Source: Pseudoramibacter fermentans
Lineage (GTDB): Bacteria > Bacillota > Clostridia > Eubacteriales > Eubacteriaceae
DNA length: 64,000 bases
Assembly (NCBI GenBank): GCA_009493725.1
Contig: VOGB01000004.1
Span: 1 to 64,000 of the forward strand
Reading direction: 5' to 3'
Shown: positions 25,668 through 34,469 of the stretch, in pieces
Numbering within the stretch: position 1 is the first letter of the stretch
Layout of the letters: each line of letters begins with the position of its first letter
The notes under the pieces: generated by a model
What the model saw: the letters and a program-made list of their open reading frames with translations, nothing else
Told to the model about the DNA's origin: nothing
The model's database searches: none
Program-made: the position numbers and the translations under genes

Positions 25668-26705
25668 ATGAATCAGAACCATACCAAACAGTATCGCGCG
25701 TGTCGGGATACTTTCTTCAAAACATTATACCATTTCGATACGCCCGGGCAAAGCCTGGTGATCGACGAGACGTCGGGGCGGCTGTTTCTGCGCAAAGAGC
25801 TGACCTATTACGACCCATCGGTTTACCAGTTTTTGATGGGCTGCCGCGACAGCCGGCTCGTTCCCGTATTCGACGCCTGGCAGGAGGACGGCCGCTTTGT
25901 CGTCCTCGAGCAGTACGTCCAGGGCGAGCTGTTGAGCGAGCGCCTGCGGCGGGATGACTTGAGCGCGCAGGAGAAACAGGCTATCCTTCACGACGTCTGC
26001 GGCGCCCTCGAGGTGCTCCACAGCGCGTCGCCGCCGATTGTGCACCGGGACGTGAAGCCAGAGAACATCATGGTAACCGACAGCGGCCGGGCGGTCCTGA
26101 TGGATTACGACGCGTCGAAGCGGGTCAAGCCGGCTCAGTCCCGGGATACGGTCCTCCTCGGGACGCGGGACAGCGCGGCGCCGGAGCAGTACGGATTTGG
26201 GGCGTCGGACGTGCGCACCGACGTCTACGGCACCGGAAAACTCATCGCGGCGATGTTTGGGGACGCGCCGATTTACCATCACGTCGTTGAAAAAGCGACG
26301 CGGCTGGATCCGAAGCGCCGCTACCCCAATATCGCGGCGCTGGACCGTGCGCTGAGCCGCTTCGACAAGCCGATCGAAAATGTGAACAGCTGGGGGTGGC
26401 TCAAGGTAATCAGCACGGCGCTCTGCGTCATGCTCGCCTTTGCGCTGTGCCGCACGATGACCTTTGAGAACTCGTCGGGGCCGGCGGAGGATCTCATCAC
26501 GCAGATCGCTTTTTTTATCGCCCAGCTGGCGGTTATCGAGGTGTGGTTCGACTGGACCGGCGCCTTTGACCACCTGCCCTTCAGAAAGCAGGGGCAGGTT
26601 TCGCTGGGGCGGAAAATCGTCGAAAAGCTTATCTACGGCGCGGTGTTTTTCTGTTTGATCTTGATCATGGCGGTTATTTTGATTTTGTGTATTTTTGGAG
26701 CATAA
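25668..26705 (+). CDS. Membrane-anchored Ser/Thr protein kinase
   Basis: The 345-residue protein has an N-terminal kinase domain (about 15-225): an invariant Lys in LRKEL, catalytic HRDVKPENI, DYD in place of DFG (MDYDAS), the APEQYG activation segment and the DVYGTGKL helix. Two membrane segments lie at about 245-265 and 280-300 and a third near 325-345. The glycine-rich loop is weak. It faces the Xre gene across a 35-nt promoter region and may act on it. The metallo-beta-lactamase gene follows after 2 nt. Confidence 0.8.
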   Translation: MNQNHTKQYRACRDTFFKTLYHFDTPGQSLVIDETSGRLFLRKELTYYDPSVYQFLMGCRDSRLVPVFDAWQEDGRFVVLEQYVQGELLSERLRRDDLSAQEKQAILHDVCGALEVLHSASPPIVHRDVKPENIMVTDSGRAVLMDYDASKRVKPAQSRDTVLLGTRDSAAPEQYGFGASDVRTDVYGTGKLIAAMFGDAPIYHHVVEKATRLDPKRRYPNIAALDRALSRFDKPIENVNSWGWLKVISTALCVMLAFALCRTMTFENSSGPAEDLITQIAFFIAQLAVIEVWFDWTGAFDHLPFRKQGQVSLGRKIVEKLIYGAVFFCLILIMAVILILCIFGA

Positions 26706-26707
26706 GG

Positions 26708-27517
26708 ATGAAACTCACAATACTTGGAACGGGCAACGCGATTGCGACCCGATGCTACAACACCTGCTTTGCGGTGCAGGATCACGGGCAGACCCTGCTG
26801 GTCGACGCCGGCGGCGGCAACGAAATATTGAGACGGCTGCCCGCAACGGGCATCGCGATCAACGACCTGCACACGATGTTCGTCACCCACAAGCACATCG
26901 ATCATCTCCTCGGGGTGATCTGGATTGTCCGCGTGGTGACGATGAACATGCTCAAGGGGACGTACGACGGGGATTTTACGATTTACAGCCACGACGAGGT
27001 GGTCGATTTGATTACGTACATGAGCACCCACCTTTTGACGGGGAAGCAGGCCGCCCTCATCGGCGACCGCCTGCACCTTATCCCGCTGAAGGACGGCGAA
27101 AGCTTTTGCGGCGCGGGTCACAAAATCACGGTGTTCGACATCCATTCGACCAAGGCGAAGCAGTTCGGCTTTGTGATGGATTTGGGCGGCGGGCGGCATT
27201 TGACCTGCTGCGGGGACGAACCGTGCCCGAAGTCGGCAGAAAAGCTGGCTGCGGGGAGCGAATGGATGCTCCACGAGGCGTTCTGCCGCTACTGCGACCG
27301 CGAAACTTACAAGCCCTACGAAAAGCACCACTCGACGGTTAAGGACGCCTGCGAGCTGGCTGAACGGCTGAAGGTGCCAAACCTGATTCTCTACCACACT
27401 GAGGATCACCACATCGCCGACCGCAAGGCCCTTTACGGGGCCGAGGGCCGGCAGTATTATTCGGGCCGTCTGGAAATTCCGGACGATCTGGAAGGGTTTT
27501 ACATCTTGTCTGATTAG
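26708..27517 (+). CDS. Metallo-beta-lactamase fold hydrolase (RNase Z-like)
   Basis: The 269-residue protein begins MKLTILGTGNA and has the metal motif THKHIDHLLG (HxHxDH) near residue 64, plus later His residues in LYHTEDHHIAD. The overall arrangement resembles RNase Z and ElaC-type proteins, but the exosite arm is not obvious, so a general hydrolase is safest. ATG 26708 has GGAG and AAGG upstream and sits 2 nt after the kinase stop. Confidence 0.75.
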   Translation: MKLTILGTGNAIATRCYNTCFAVQDHGQTLLVDAGGGNEILRRLPATGIAINDLHTMFVTHKHIDHLLGVIWIVRVVTMNMLKGTYDGDFTIYSHDEVVDLITYMSTHLLTGKQAALIGDRLHLIPLKDGESFCGAGHKITVFDIHSTKAKQFGFVMDLGGGRHLTCCGDEPCPKSAEKLAAGSEWMLHEAFCRYCDRETYKPYEKHHSTVKDACELAERLKVPNLILYHTEDHHIADRKALYGAEGRQYYSGRLEIPDDLEGFYILSD

Positions 27518-27566
27518 AAGAAAATGGTTTTACAGCGGTTTAAAACCGCGTGTTTTTGCGAGAACG

Positions 27567-27588
27567 AGCGCCCGCGGGCGCTTTTTTT
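27567..27588 (+). terminator. Terminator before feoAB
   Basis: GC-rich palindrome AGCGCC CGCG GGCGCT followed by seven T residues. Confidence 0.8.
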
Positions 27589-27589
27589 A

Positions 27590-27618
27590 TTGCTAACGAA
27601 ACAGGCCTTGGGTATAAT
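27590..27618 (+). promoter_or_regulatory. SigA promoter of feoAB
   Basis: TTGCTA (27590-27595), a 17-bp spacer and TATAAT (27613-27618), 29 nt before the ATG at 27647. No clear Fur box was seen. Confidence 0.65.
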
Positions 27619-27646
27619 GAAACAAGCTGATAGGAGAGAATTAAAT

Positions 27647-30004
27647 ATGGCAAAGACACTGAAAGATATGAAAATCGGTGAAACGGTCACGGTAATCGAG
27701 GTCGGCGGCCAGGGCGCACTGCGGCAGCACTTCCTCGACATGGGCATGATCCCCGGCGTGAGCGTCACCTTAATTAAGTACGCCCCGATGGGCGACCCGA
27801 TGGAATTTAAAATCCACGACTACGTGCTGACCCTCCGCATATCCGAGGCGGCGCAGATTACAGTCACGGATCTGCCGAAGTCTGAGGAGACGCACCCGAA
27901 AAAGGCGCCGGCCCATGTCGAGCACCCGGGCTACGGTGAAACGGGCGTGCGTTTCCACAACGCGAAAACCGACGAGAGCCGGGCGCTGCCGAAGGACCAA
28001 ATTTTAACCTTCGCGCTGGCAGGCAATCAGAACTGCGGCAAGACGACGCTGTTCAACCAGCTCACCGGCGCAAACCAGCACGTCGGAAATTTCCCGGGGG
28101 TGACGGTCGACAAGCGCACCGGCGTCATCCGCGGTCAGGCCCGCACCGAGGTGACGGACCTGCCGGGGATTTACTCCCTTTCGCCCTACACGGAGGAGGA
28201 AGTGGTCTCCAGGGAATATATTTTAAAGGAAAAGCCCCAGGGCATCATTGATATCGCCGACGCGACGAATCTGGAGCGCAATTTGTACCTGACTCTTCAG
28301 CTCATGGAGCTGCACGTGCCGATGGTGCTGGCGCTGAACATGATGGACGAAATGCGGGGCAACGGCGGATCGGTGGATATCAACCGGATGGAAGAGATGC
28401 TTGGGATCCCTGTGGTGCCGATTTCCGCGTCCCTGGACGAGGGGGTCGACGAGCTGATCCACCACGCGGTGCACGTCGCGCGATATCAAGAATGCGACGC
28501 GGTGACGGATTTCTGCGGGCCGGAGGATCACAACGGCGCGGTGCACCGGGCGATTCACGGCATTATGACGCTGATTTCGGACCACGCCCAGCGGGCAGAC
28601 ATTCCGCTGCGTTTCGCGGCGACGAAGGTGGTCGAGCAGGATGAAAAGGTCATCGAGGCGCTGAATCTCGACGAGAACGAAAAGGAAATGATCGAACACA
28701 TCCTCGTTCAGATGGAAAAGGAACGGGGGCTCGACCGCCGAGCCGCCATTGCGGACATGCGCTTCCATTTCATCGAACAGGTGACGAGTGCCTGCGTCAT
28801 CAAGCCGAGAGAGTCCAAGGAACAGCGGCGGAGCGAGCGCGTCGACCGCGTGCTCACCGGTAAGTACACGGCGATTCCGATCTTTGTGCTGGTCATGGCG
28901 GCCGTCTTCGCGCTGACCTTCAACGTGCTGGGGCTGCCCCTTCAGAACCTGCTCGACCGGGGCATTACGGCGGTCCGCGACGGTGTCGGCGCCTGGATGA
29001 CCGCGGCCGGCGTCGCCAAGGGCTTGAGGCTCTTTGTGACTGAGTGCCTGTTCGACGGCGTCGGGACAGTCGTCAGCTTCGTGCCGATCATCGTCATCTT
29101 GTTTTTGTTTCTGTCTATTCTCGAGGACAGCGGCTACATGGCGCGCATCGCCTTTGTCATGGACAAGCCTTTGAGAAAGCTTGGGCTGTCCGGCCGGTCG
29201 ATCGTGCCGCTGCTTGTCGGCTTCGGTTGTTCAGTGCCGGCGATCATGTCGACGCGGACGCTGCCGTCGGAACGGGACCGCCGGATGACGATCATGCTCA
29301 TTCCTTTTATGAGCTGTACGGCGAAGCTGCCGATTTACGCGCTGTTTTCCGGCGTCTTCTTTCCGCATTACGCGGCGCTGGTGATGATTTTACTGTACGT
29401 GCTCGGCATCGCAGTCGGGATTTTAACAGCTGCGGTGCTCAAACACACGGCGTTCACAGGCGAACCGGTGCCCTTCGTGATGGAACTGCCCAATTACCGC
29501 ATGCCGGGGATGAAAAATGTGGGGCGGCTGATGTGGGAAAAGACTGCCGATTTTATTCAGCGCGCCTTCTCGATCGTGTTGATCGCCAATATCGTGATTT
29601 GGTTCCTGCGCTCCTTCGATCCGGCGCTGCACATGGTGACAGCCGCCAATATGGACAGCAGCATTCTCGCGATCGTCGCCGGCGTACTCGCACCGATTTT
29701 CGCGCCCATGGGTTTTGGCAGCTGGAAGATGGTCACGGCGCTGATTTCAGGCTTTCTGGCGAAAGAGAGCGTTGTCGCCGTATTGGGCACGCTGTATTCC
29801 GGCGCGGCCCTTGCATCAGTGATTTCGCCGGTTTCGGCGGCGGCTTTTTTGGCTTTCTGTCTGCTTTACACGCCGTGTGTCGCGGCGATGTCGTCAGTGC
29901 GTCGAGAACTGGGCACCGGCTGGATGGTTGGCATCATCGCGATGCAGTGTATCATCGCCTGGGTCATCTCTTTTGCTGTTTTCACAATCGGCTCGCTCAT
30001 TTAG
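27647..30004 (+). CDS. feoB: FeoA-FeoB fusion ferrous iron transporter
   Basis: The 785-residue protein joins a FeoA SH3-like domain (residues 1-80, VGGQGALRQHFLDMGMIPG) to a full FeoB. The G-domain has a GNQNCGKTTLFNQLTG P-loop (about 124), FPGVTVDKRTG, DLPGIYSLSPY and NMMD. A helical region and two Gate/core membrane domains follow (about 410-785). It imports Fe2+, needed here for hydrogenase and Fe-S flavoproteins. ATG 27647 follows AGGAGAG. The upstream in-frame extension lies before the promoter and is not used. Confidence 0.95.
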   Translation: MAKTLKDMKIGETVTVIEVGGQGALRQHFLDMGMIPGVSVTLIKYAPMGDPMEFKIHDYVLTLRISEAAQITVTDLPKSEETHPKKAPAHVEHPGYGETGVRFHNAKTDESRALPKDQILTFALAGNQNCGKTTLFNQLTGANQHVGNFPGVTVDKRTGVIRGQARTEVTDLPGIYSLSPYTEEEVVSREYILKEKPQGIIDIADATNLERNLYLTLQLMELHVPMVLALNMMDEMRGNGGSVDINRMEEMLGIPVVPISASLDEGVDELIHHAVHVARYQECDAVTDFCGPEDHNGAVHRAIHGIMTLISDHAQRADIPLRFAATKVVEQDEKVIEALNLDENEKEMIEHILVQMEKERGLDRRAAIADMRFHFIEQVTSACVIKPRESKEQRRSERVDRVLTGKYTAIPIFVLVMAAVFALTFNVLGLPLQNLLDRGITAVRDGVGAWMTAAGVAKGLRLFVTECLFDGVGTVVSFVPIIVILFLFLSILEDSGYMARIAFVMDKPLRKLGLSGRSIVPLLVGFGCSVPAIMSTRTLPSERDRRMTIMLIPFMSCTAKLPIYALFSGVFFPHYAALVMILLYVLGIAVGILTAAVLKHTAFTGEPVPFVMELPNYRMPGMKNVGRLMWEKTADFIQRAFSIVLIANIVIWFLRSFDPALHMVTAANMDSSILAIVAGVLAPIFAPMGFGSWKMVTALISGFLAKESVVAVLGTLYSGAALASVISPVSAAAFLAFCLLYTPCVAAMSSVRRELGTGWMVGIIAMQCIIAWVISFAVFTIGSLI

Positions 30005-30016
30005 ACGCAGCTCAAA

Positions 30017-30057
30017 GACTGGTGTGTCCTCTGAGGACACCAACCGGTCTTTTTTTT
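30017..30057 (+). terminator. Terminator after feoAB
   Basis: Imperfect stem GACTGGTGTGTCCTC / GGACACCAACCGGTC with a TGA loop and eight T residues. Confidence 0.85.
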
Positions 30058-30105
30058 GTGCTAAACTACCTTAAAGTTTATTGCTACGACAAAGGGGGAA
30101 GCAGC

Positions 30106-30741
30106 ATGACAAAACCAATTTACAAACGATGGTGGTTTTGGGTCATCTTGGTGATCGTTTTATTTATCATTGCGGGTGCGGCTGGGGGACATGAAGATTC
30201 GTCGTCCAGTTCGGGCAGTAAGTCAGCAAAAAAAGTTGAAATGGCTGATTTCAGTGTGATGAGTGAGGCCGATCGGGATCAATGGGGGAAAGACAATCAA
30301 ATCACGATCAACGTGAAGAAACAATACTCAAGCGACGTCCAGAACGGCGCCTTTATCAGTCAGAGTGTTAAAGCCGGCACGAAGGTGGCGCAGGGTTCTT
30401 CTGTAACGGTGGTTTACTCCAAGGGCGCTAAGCCGACAGCGGAACAGCGCAACGCTTTGATCAAGGCGAAAGAATATTCAGATACAATGTACATGGCGAA
30501 GCAGGGGATTTACGACCAGCTGACGTCAGATTACGGCGAACAATTCCCGGCAGATGCCGCCCAGTACGCCGTCGATCACCTTGACGCAGATTACAATAAA
30601 AATGCCCTTGAAAAGGCAAAGAGCTATCAGAAAGAAATGAACATGTCAAAATCGGCGATTTACGATCAGCTGACGTCGTCCTACGGCGAAAAATTTACCC
30701 AGTCTGAAGCGCAGTACGCCGTGGATCATTTAAGCAACTAA
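30106..30741 (+). CDS. Membrane-anchored PASTA / Ltp-repeat surface protein
   Basis: The 211-residue protein has an N-terminal membrane anchor (about 9-28), a Ser-rich linker and a PASTA-like domain (about 45-108, ISQSVKAGTKVAQGSSVTVVY). Two copies of the Ltp helix-turn-helix-like repeat follow (about 113-160 and 162-208, each with IYDQLTS.YGE and AQYAVDHL). Ltp domains are known from a phage superinfection-exclusion lipoprotein, but are also common in housekeeping surface proteins. It has AAAGGGGG before ATG 30106 and is followed by a small membrane protein. Confidence 0.75.
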   Translation: MTKPIYKRWWFWVILVIVLFIIAGAAGGHEDSSSSSGSKSAKKVEMADFSVMSEADRDQWGKDNQITINVKKQYSSDVQNGAFISQSVKAGTKVAQGSSVTVVYSKGAKPTAEQRNALIKAKEYSDTMYMAKQGIYDQLTSDYGEQFPADAAQYAVDHLDADYNKNALEKAKSYQKEMNMSKSAIYDQLTSSYGEKFTQSEAQYAVDHLSN

Positions 30742-30757
30742 GATAGAGAGGACATCA

Positions 30758-31117
30758 ATGAAAAATTGGAAATTAGTTTCGGGAATCTTATCAATTGTGC
30801 TTTGTGTTTTTGTGCTGTTTCAGTCCTGCGCGGCAGGCACCTACAACGCGCTGGAAGCTAACGGCGAAGTCAGCGGGAGCGCCGGCTTTTTGGTCGCGGT
30901 TTTCATGCTCGCCGGCGGCATCGTCTCCATCGCGACGCGGAAGAGCACCGGCAAGGGCGGCAATATCGCGCTCATCGTGATGTTTGCCTTGGCCGCGCTC
31001 ATCGGTTTTACCAATGCGGGCAGCTATTCCGACCTTTACGTCTGGTCGGTGTGGTGCCTGATCTGCGCGGTGCTGGCGGTGGTCAGCGTGATTTTAAACA
31101 AAAAGCAGGCGAACTGA
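30758..31117 (+). CDS. Small four-helix membrane protein
   Basis: The function of this 119-residue hydrophobic protein is not recognised. It has a signal-like first helix (7-25), then helices at about 42-60, 68-84 and 92-112. It starts 16 nt after the Ltp-repeat gene and so probably shares its transcript and acts at the membrane. Confidence 0.65.
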   Translation: MKNWKLVSGILSIVLCVFVLFQSCAAGTYNALEANGEVSGSAGFLVAVFMLAGGIVSIATRKSTGKGGNIALIVMFALAALIGFTNAGSYSDLYVWSVWCLICAVLAVVSVILNKKQAN

Positions 31118-31145
31118 CCGCTTGATGCGAAAGGGGGTCAATGCG

Positions 31146-31223
31146 ATGTTATCGCTGATTATTTTGGGAATCGTGTTACTACCTGTCATGATTTTAGCGG
31201 ACTTGCTTGAAATGAATAAATAA
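31146..31223 (+). CDS. Putative 25-residue membrane microprotein
   Basis: ATG 31146 opens a 25-codon frame of one hydrophobic helix (MLSLIILGIVLLPVMILAD) with a short polar end. AAGGGGGT lies about 9 nt upstream, and a strong terminator follows 30 nt after the stop, ending the Ltp gene operon. Small size means it could be chance. Confidence 0.4.
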   Translation: MLSLIILGIVLLPVMILADLLEMNK

Positions 31224-31254
31224 GAAAAAGTAAGGAAAAGAATATCCATCTCAA

Positions 31255-31288
31255 AAGGGACTGTCGATGAGGCAGTCCCTTATCTTTT
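31255..31288 (+). terminator. Terminator of the Ltp operon
   Basis: Perfect stem AAGGGACTG / CAGTCCCTT with a 9-nt loop, then ATCTTTTT. Confidence 0.85.
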
Positions 31289-31363
31289 TGCCTTCGGAAA
31301 TGATATAGAAGTACACAAAATGAAGTATATTAAAATTATTACGTTTTTTGCCTCATCAGCCCC

Positions 31364-32368
31364 TCACCCAATCTCATCATTTTGAAATCTTGACAGGTGC
31401 TCGTAGGGGAGGATGAGCCTTCCAGTGTACAGCCCACAGCCGTCGTTGATCCGGTAGCGGTCGAGAGCGGTGAACATATTGACATCAATCTTTGAAATGT
31501 CAAGGTTTTGAAGCGCGGCAATGCGTGCGTAGGCCTCGTCGAAATAAGGACACGCGCCCTCCGGGATTTCCTTGCGTCGCAGCCGCTCCTGTGCCTGGCG
31601 CTTTTCATAGCTGCTGTGGTTGGCTGCCCCGATTTCCGCGTAATCATCCATGTCCTTCGTGCGCAGCTGAATCTCCAGATAACTTCTGCTCAGATTATCA
31701 AAAAGTGACAGATGAAGTGAACGGTAGCCCAACTCATTGGTGTTGGCCACATAATCCTTGTAGTACGGTCGGACACTGTCGCTAAGCAGCGGGGAGCACA
31801 CCGGAAGATCGGTGCGGGAGAGCTGCGCGGTAAATCCCCGCTCTTCAAGAAACGCTGGTAGGATATTGGCGATCTCATACAGCGTATGCGCTTCGATCTG
31901 TGCCCGGTCATCTCCGGGTTTCAGATGACAGGCCGGCAGGGACAGGACGATGCGGTAAGCAATCAGATCCTTGAAACGGCCGATTTGTTCTCGAAGCATG
32001 GAAATCGGGGGATAGGTGCCATGTTCCGCGTGATAGCGATAGATGCCGTTGACAATATAAGCGTTAAACTTTTCCTCCGTGCGGATCAGCGATTTGATCC
32101 GGCCCCGGAAGGTAAACGCGAAAAGGCCGTAGTGATCGGCCATATACTTATAAAATTCCCGGATCCGCTGAGACTGGGAGGTCAGGAAATCGTTATGCTC
32201 CAGAAGCTCACTCATCTGGATTAGAAAATTGGCATGAATCAGATCCAGAGCGTTATGGGTGTCCGCGGCGTTTTTCCGCAGATCGTCGGCGTATTTGTGG
32301 ATGATACGCAAGAGGGTATCACCAGCGTAAAGATAGTCGGTTAACTGAACCATAGGAAAAGTGATCAC
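31364..32368 (-). CDS. RelA/SpoT-domain protein (divergent alarmone synthetase-like)
   Basis: The protein has up to 334 residues. The central RelA/SpoT synthetase-type region shows FRGRIKSLIRTEEKF (the RxKS motif), FKDLIAYRIVL, NELGYRSLHLSL and LEIQLRTKDMDDYAEIGA. There is no HD hydrolase or TGS/ACT domain. By family it would pyrophosphorylate GTP/GDP or another nucleotide; activity is not proven. Two starts are possible: GTG 32368 with GGGAA very close, or ATG 32353. It lies 13 nt behind folC in a three-gene minus-strand operon. Confidence 0.75.
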   Translation of the reverse strand: MITFPMVQLTDYLYAGDTLLRIIHKYADDLRKNAADTHNALDLIHANFLIQMSELLEHNDFLTSQSQRIREFYKYMADHYGLFAFTFRGRIKSLIRTEEKFNAYIVNGIYRYHAEHGTYPPISMLREQIGRFKDLIAYRIVLSLPACHLKPGDDRAQIEAHTLYEIANILPAFLEERGFTAQLSRTDLPVCSPLLSDSVRPYYKDYVANTNELGYRSLHLSLFDNLSRSYLEIQLRTKDMDDYAEIGAANHSSYEKRQAQERLRRKEIPEGACPYFDEAYARIAALQNLDISKIDVNMFTALDRYRINDGCGLYTGRLILPYEHLSRFQNDEIG

Positions 32369-32381
32369 TTCCCTTCGAAAA

Positions 32382-33692
32382 TTAACGATTAAAAAACGCC
32401 GTGCGGACTTTCCCGATCATGTAGAGGGAGCCGACAAAGGCGTTGACGACGTCATCGGCATCGTCGAGGGTATCCAGCGCGGCTTCCGGTGAGTCGAAGG
32501 CGGTGACGTCCTTGCCGTATTCATTTTTGATCTTTTCGGCCATGGCCTCGGCGTCGACGGCCCGTTCGTTGTCCGGCGTCAGCGTCGAAATCTTTTCAGC
32601 TCGGGGCACCAGCAGCTTCAGACAGCCGTCGATATCCTTGTCCTTGAGCATACCGAAATAGAGGTTCAGCCGGTAAGGCTTGTCGGTTTTCAGGAAATAA
32701 TCGTCGAGATTGTCGACGAAGCACTGAATGCCGTCGAGGTTGTGGGCGCCGTCGATCAGAACCATCGGCGACTTCGACAGAATTTCAAATCGGCCGTGGA
32801 GCTTGACGTGGTTAATGCCCTGGCGGATCGCCTCAAAGGGGATCACGTATTTTTCTTCCATCAGCGCGACCAGCGCGGCCAGCGCGTTGCCGGCGTTTTC
32901 CAGCTGATGGCGGCCGAGGAGGTTGATCCGGAAGCGGCCCAGCGGGTGATAGGCGAGGCTTCGCGAGGTGACGAGCTGACCGTCGAGATCCGCCTTGACC
33001 AGCTGCAGTTTGTACTGTTCGCCGTCGTAAATCCGGGCGCCCTTGTCCCAGGCGCGTTTTTCGATGACTTGGCGCACGCCTTCGGAGGACTGGGGCGCCA
33101 TGACGACGCCGCCGGTGCCGAATTTGATAATTGCCGCCTTTTCCGCCGCGATGTCTTCGAGGGTGTCGCCGAGGTATTCGGTGTGGTCCATGCCGATCTT
33201 GGTGATAACCGCGCATTTCGGCCCAGGGATGATGTTGGTCGCGTCGAGACGGCCGCCGAGACCGACTTCGATCACCGCGAAATCGACTTTCTTATCCCAG
33301 AAGTAAACAAAGGCGATGGCCGTTTCCAGCTCGAAGCAGGTGGCCTCAGCGCCGCCCTTTTCGACGACCGCTTCCGCCGCGGCCTTGACCTTTTCTGTGG
33401 CCGCTGCGAGGTCTTCGTCTGTGATGGGCTCTTCGTTCAGGCAGAACCGTTCGTTGAAGGATTCCAGCGCCGGTGACGTGTAGAGCCCGGTCTGGTAGCC
33501 GGCTTCGGTCAGGACGGCGGAAATCATATGGGCGGTTGAGCCCTTGCCGTTGGTGCCAGCGATGTGAATGCATTTGATCGAGCGTTCCGGATGGTTGAGC
33601 TCGTCCATGATCGCACCGATGGTGTCGAGCCCGAGGACACTGCCGAACACGCCTCGGGATTGGATGTATGCCTTTGCTTCTTCAGGCGTCAT
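32382..33692 (-). CDS. folC: Folylpolyglutamate synthase/dihydrofolate synthase
   Basis: The 436-residue Mur-ligase-family protein carries the ATP loop HIAGTNGKGSTAHMI, the GLGGRLDATNII segment, KIGMDHTEYLGDTLEDIA and the C-terminal domain with LIDGAHNLDGIQ. It adds glutamates to reduced folates. It sits between the 5-formyl-THF cyclo-ligase gene and the RelA/SpoT-like gene, all on the minus strand with short gaps. Confidence 0.95.
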   Translation of the reverse strand: MTPEEAKAYIQSRGVFGSVLGLDTIGAIMDELNHPERSIKCIHIAGTNGKGSTAHMISAVLTEAGYQTGLYTSPALESFNERFCLNEEPITDEDLAAATEKVKAAAEAVVEKGGAEATCFELETAIAFVYFWDKKVDFAVIEVGLGGRLDATNIIPGPKCAVITKIGMDHTEYLGDTLEDIAAEKAAIIKFGTGGVVMAPQSSEGVRQVIEKRAWDKGARIYDGEQYKLQLVKADLDGQLVTSRSLAYHPLGRFRINLLGRHQLENAGNALAALVALMEEKYVIPFEAIRQGINHVKLHGRFEILSKSPMVLIDGAHNLDGIQCFVDNLDDYFLKTDKPYRLNLYFGMLKDKDIDGCLKLLVPRAEKISTLTPDNERAVDAEAMAEKIKNEYGKDVTAFDSPEAALDTLDDADDVVNAFVGSLYMIGKVRTAFFNR

Positions 33693-33727
33693 AATTAGCC
33701 TCTCTTTCTTTATGAATCATTGTGATT

Positions 33728-34312
33728 TTATTCGATGAATTGACTGCAGTCGATGATGCGCTTTTCTGTGATGAGGGTGGGGATGCGCAGGTCGTGAGCC
33801 TCGGTGGGCAGCGCGTCGAAAAGGAGAAATTCCGGGACGAGGGCGACTAAGTGTGCCGTGGCTTTGAGCTTTGGCAGGTAGCGGTCGTAAAAGCCGCCGC
33901 CGTAGCCCAGGCGTTCGCCCCGCTTCGTAAAGCCGACGCCGGGAACGACGATCAGGTCGATGGCGTCAGGCGCGAGTTCCGGGCAGATCGCCGGGTCCGG
34001 TTCGAGAATGTCCATCGTCCCTGGCCTGAGATCGCCAGGAAAGTGCGCGATCGAAAGCATCTTCATGATGTGGGTTTTAGGCACGCAGTAGGGCACCGCG
34101 ACCCGCTTGCCGTCGCTTAACGCCTGCTCGATCAGCGGGAAGGTATTTAACTCCGAGCCGAAGCTGACGTAAACGGCTAGGGTTTGAGCGTTCTGGTAAA
34201 CGTCAAGTTCCGTCAGGGCTTTGACGATCGCCGCGTCGGCGGCAGGATCGTGTGCTGCGTCTCTGAGCTTTAAAATTTGGCGGCGCGCCGCCTGTTTGGC
34301 TTGCTTCATCAC
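33728..34312 (-). CDS. 5-formyltetrahydrofolate cyclo-ligase
   Basis: The 194-residue protein has the family signature VPGVGFTKRGERLGYGGG followed by FYDRYL (about 130-155) and the N-terminal KQAARRQILKLR. It converts 5-formyl-THF to methenyl-THF and so feeds one-carbon metabolism. AAAGGAGAC precedes ATG 34312. It leads the operon with folC. Confidence 0.95.
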   Translation of the reverse strand: MMKQAKQAARRQILKLRDAAHDPAADAAIVKALTELDVYQNAQTLAVYVSFGSELNTFPLIEQALSDGKRVAVPYCVPKTHIMKMLSIAHFPGDLRPGTMDILEPDPAICPELAPDAIDLIVVPGVGFTKRGERLGYGGGFYDRYLPKLKATAHLVALVPEFLLFDALPTEAHDLRIPTLITEKRIIDCSQFIE

Positions 34313-34390
34313 AGGGTCTCCTTTACATTGACAGTAAAAATATTATAGCATACCTACGTGTAGAGGACACCAGAACCATTTAAGCTAATA

Positions 34391-34419
34391 TTGAAAAAAA
34401 ATGGCCTCTATGGTACAAT
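34391..34419 (+). promoter_or_regulatory. SigA promoter of ftsX
   Basis: TTGAAA (34391-34396), 17-bp spacer and extended -10 TGGTACAAT (TACAAT at 34414-34419), 50 nt before the TTG start at 34470. Confidence 0.7.
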
Positions 34420-34469
34420 TTTTATAAATTTAACGGAAGTGAATTACCGCTAGAATAGCGAGGAATCAA

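Noticed and set aside
27524..27646. N-terminal extension of FeoAB
   Set aside because: It contains the upstream terminator and the promoter, so it cannot be in the mRNA.
29044..30105. Upstream extension of the Ltp gene frame
   Set aside because: It is a shadow of feoB and is followed by the feoB terminator; the real start is 30106.
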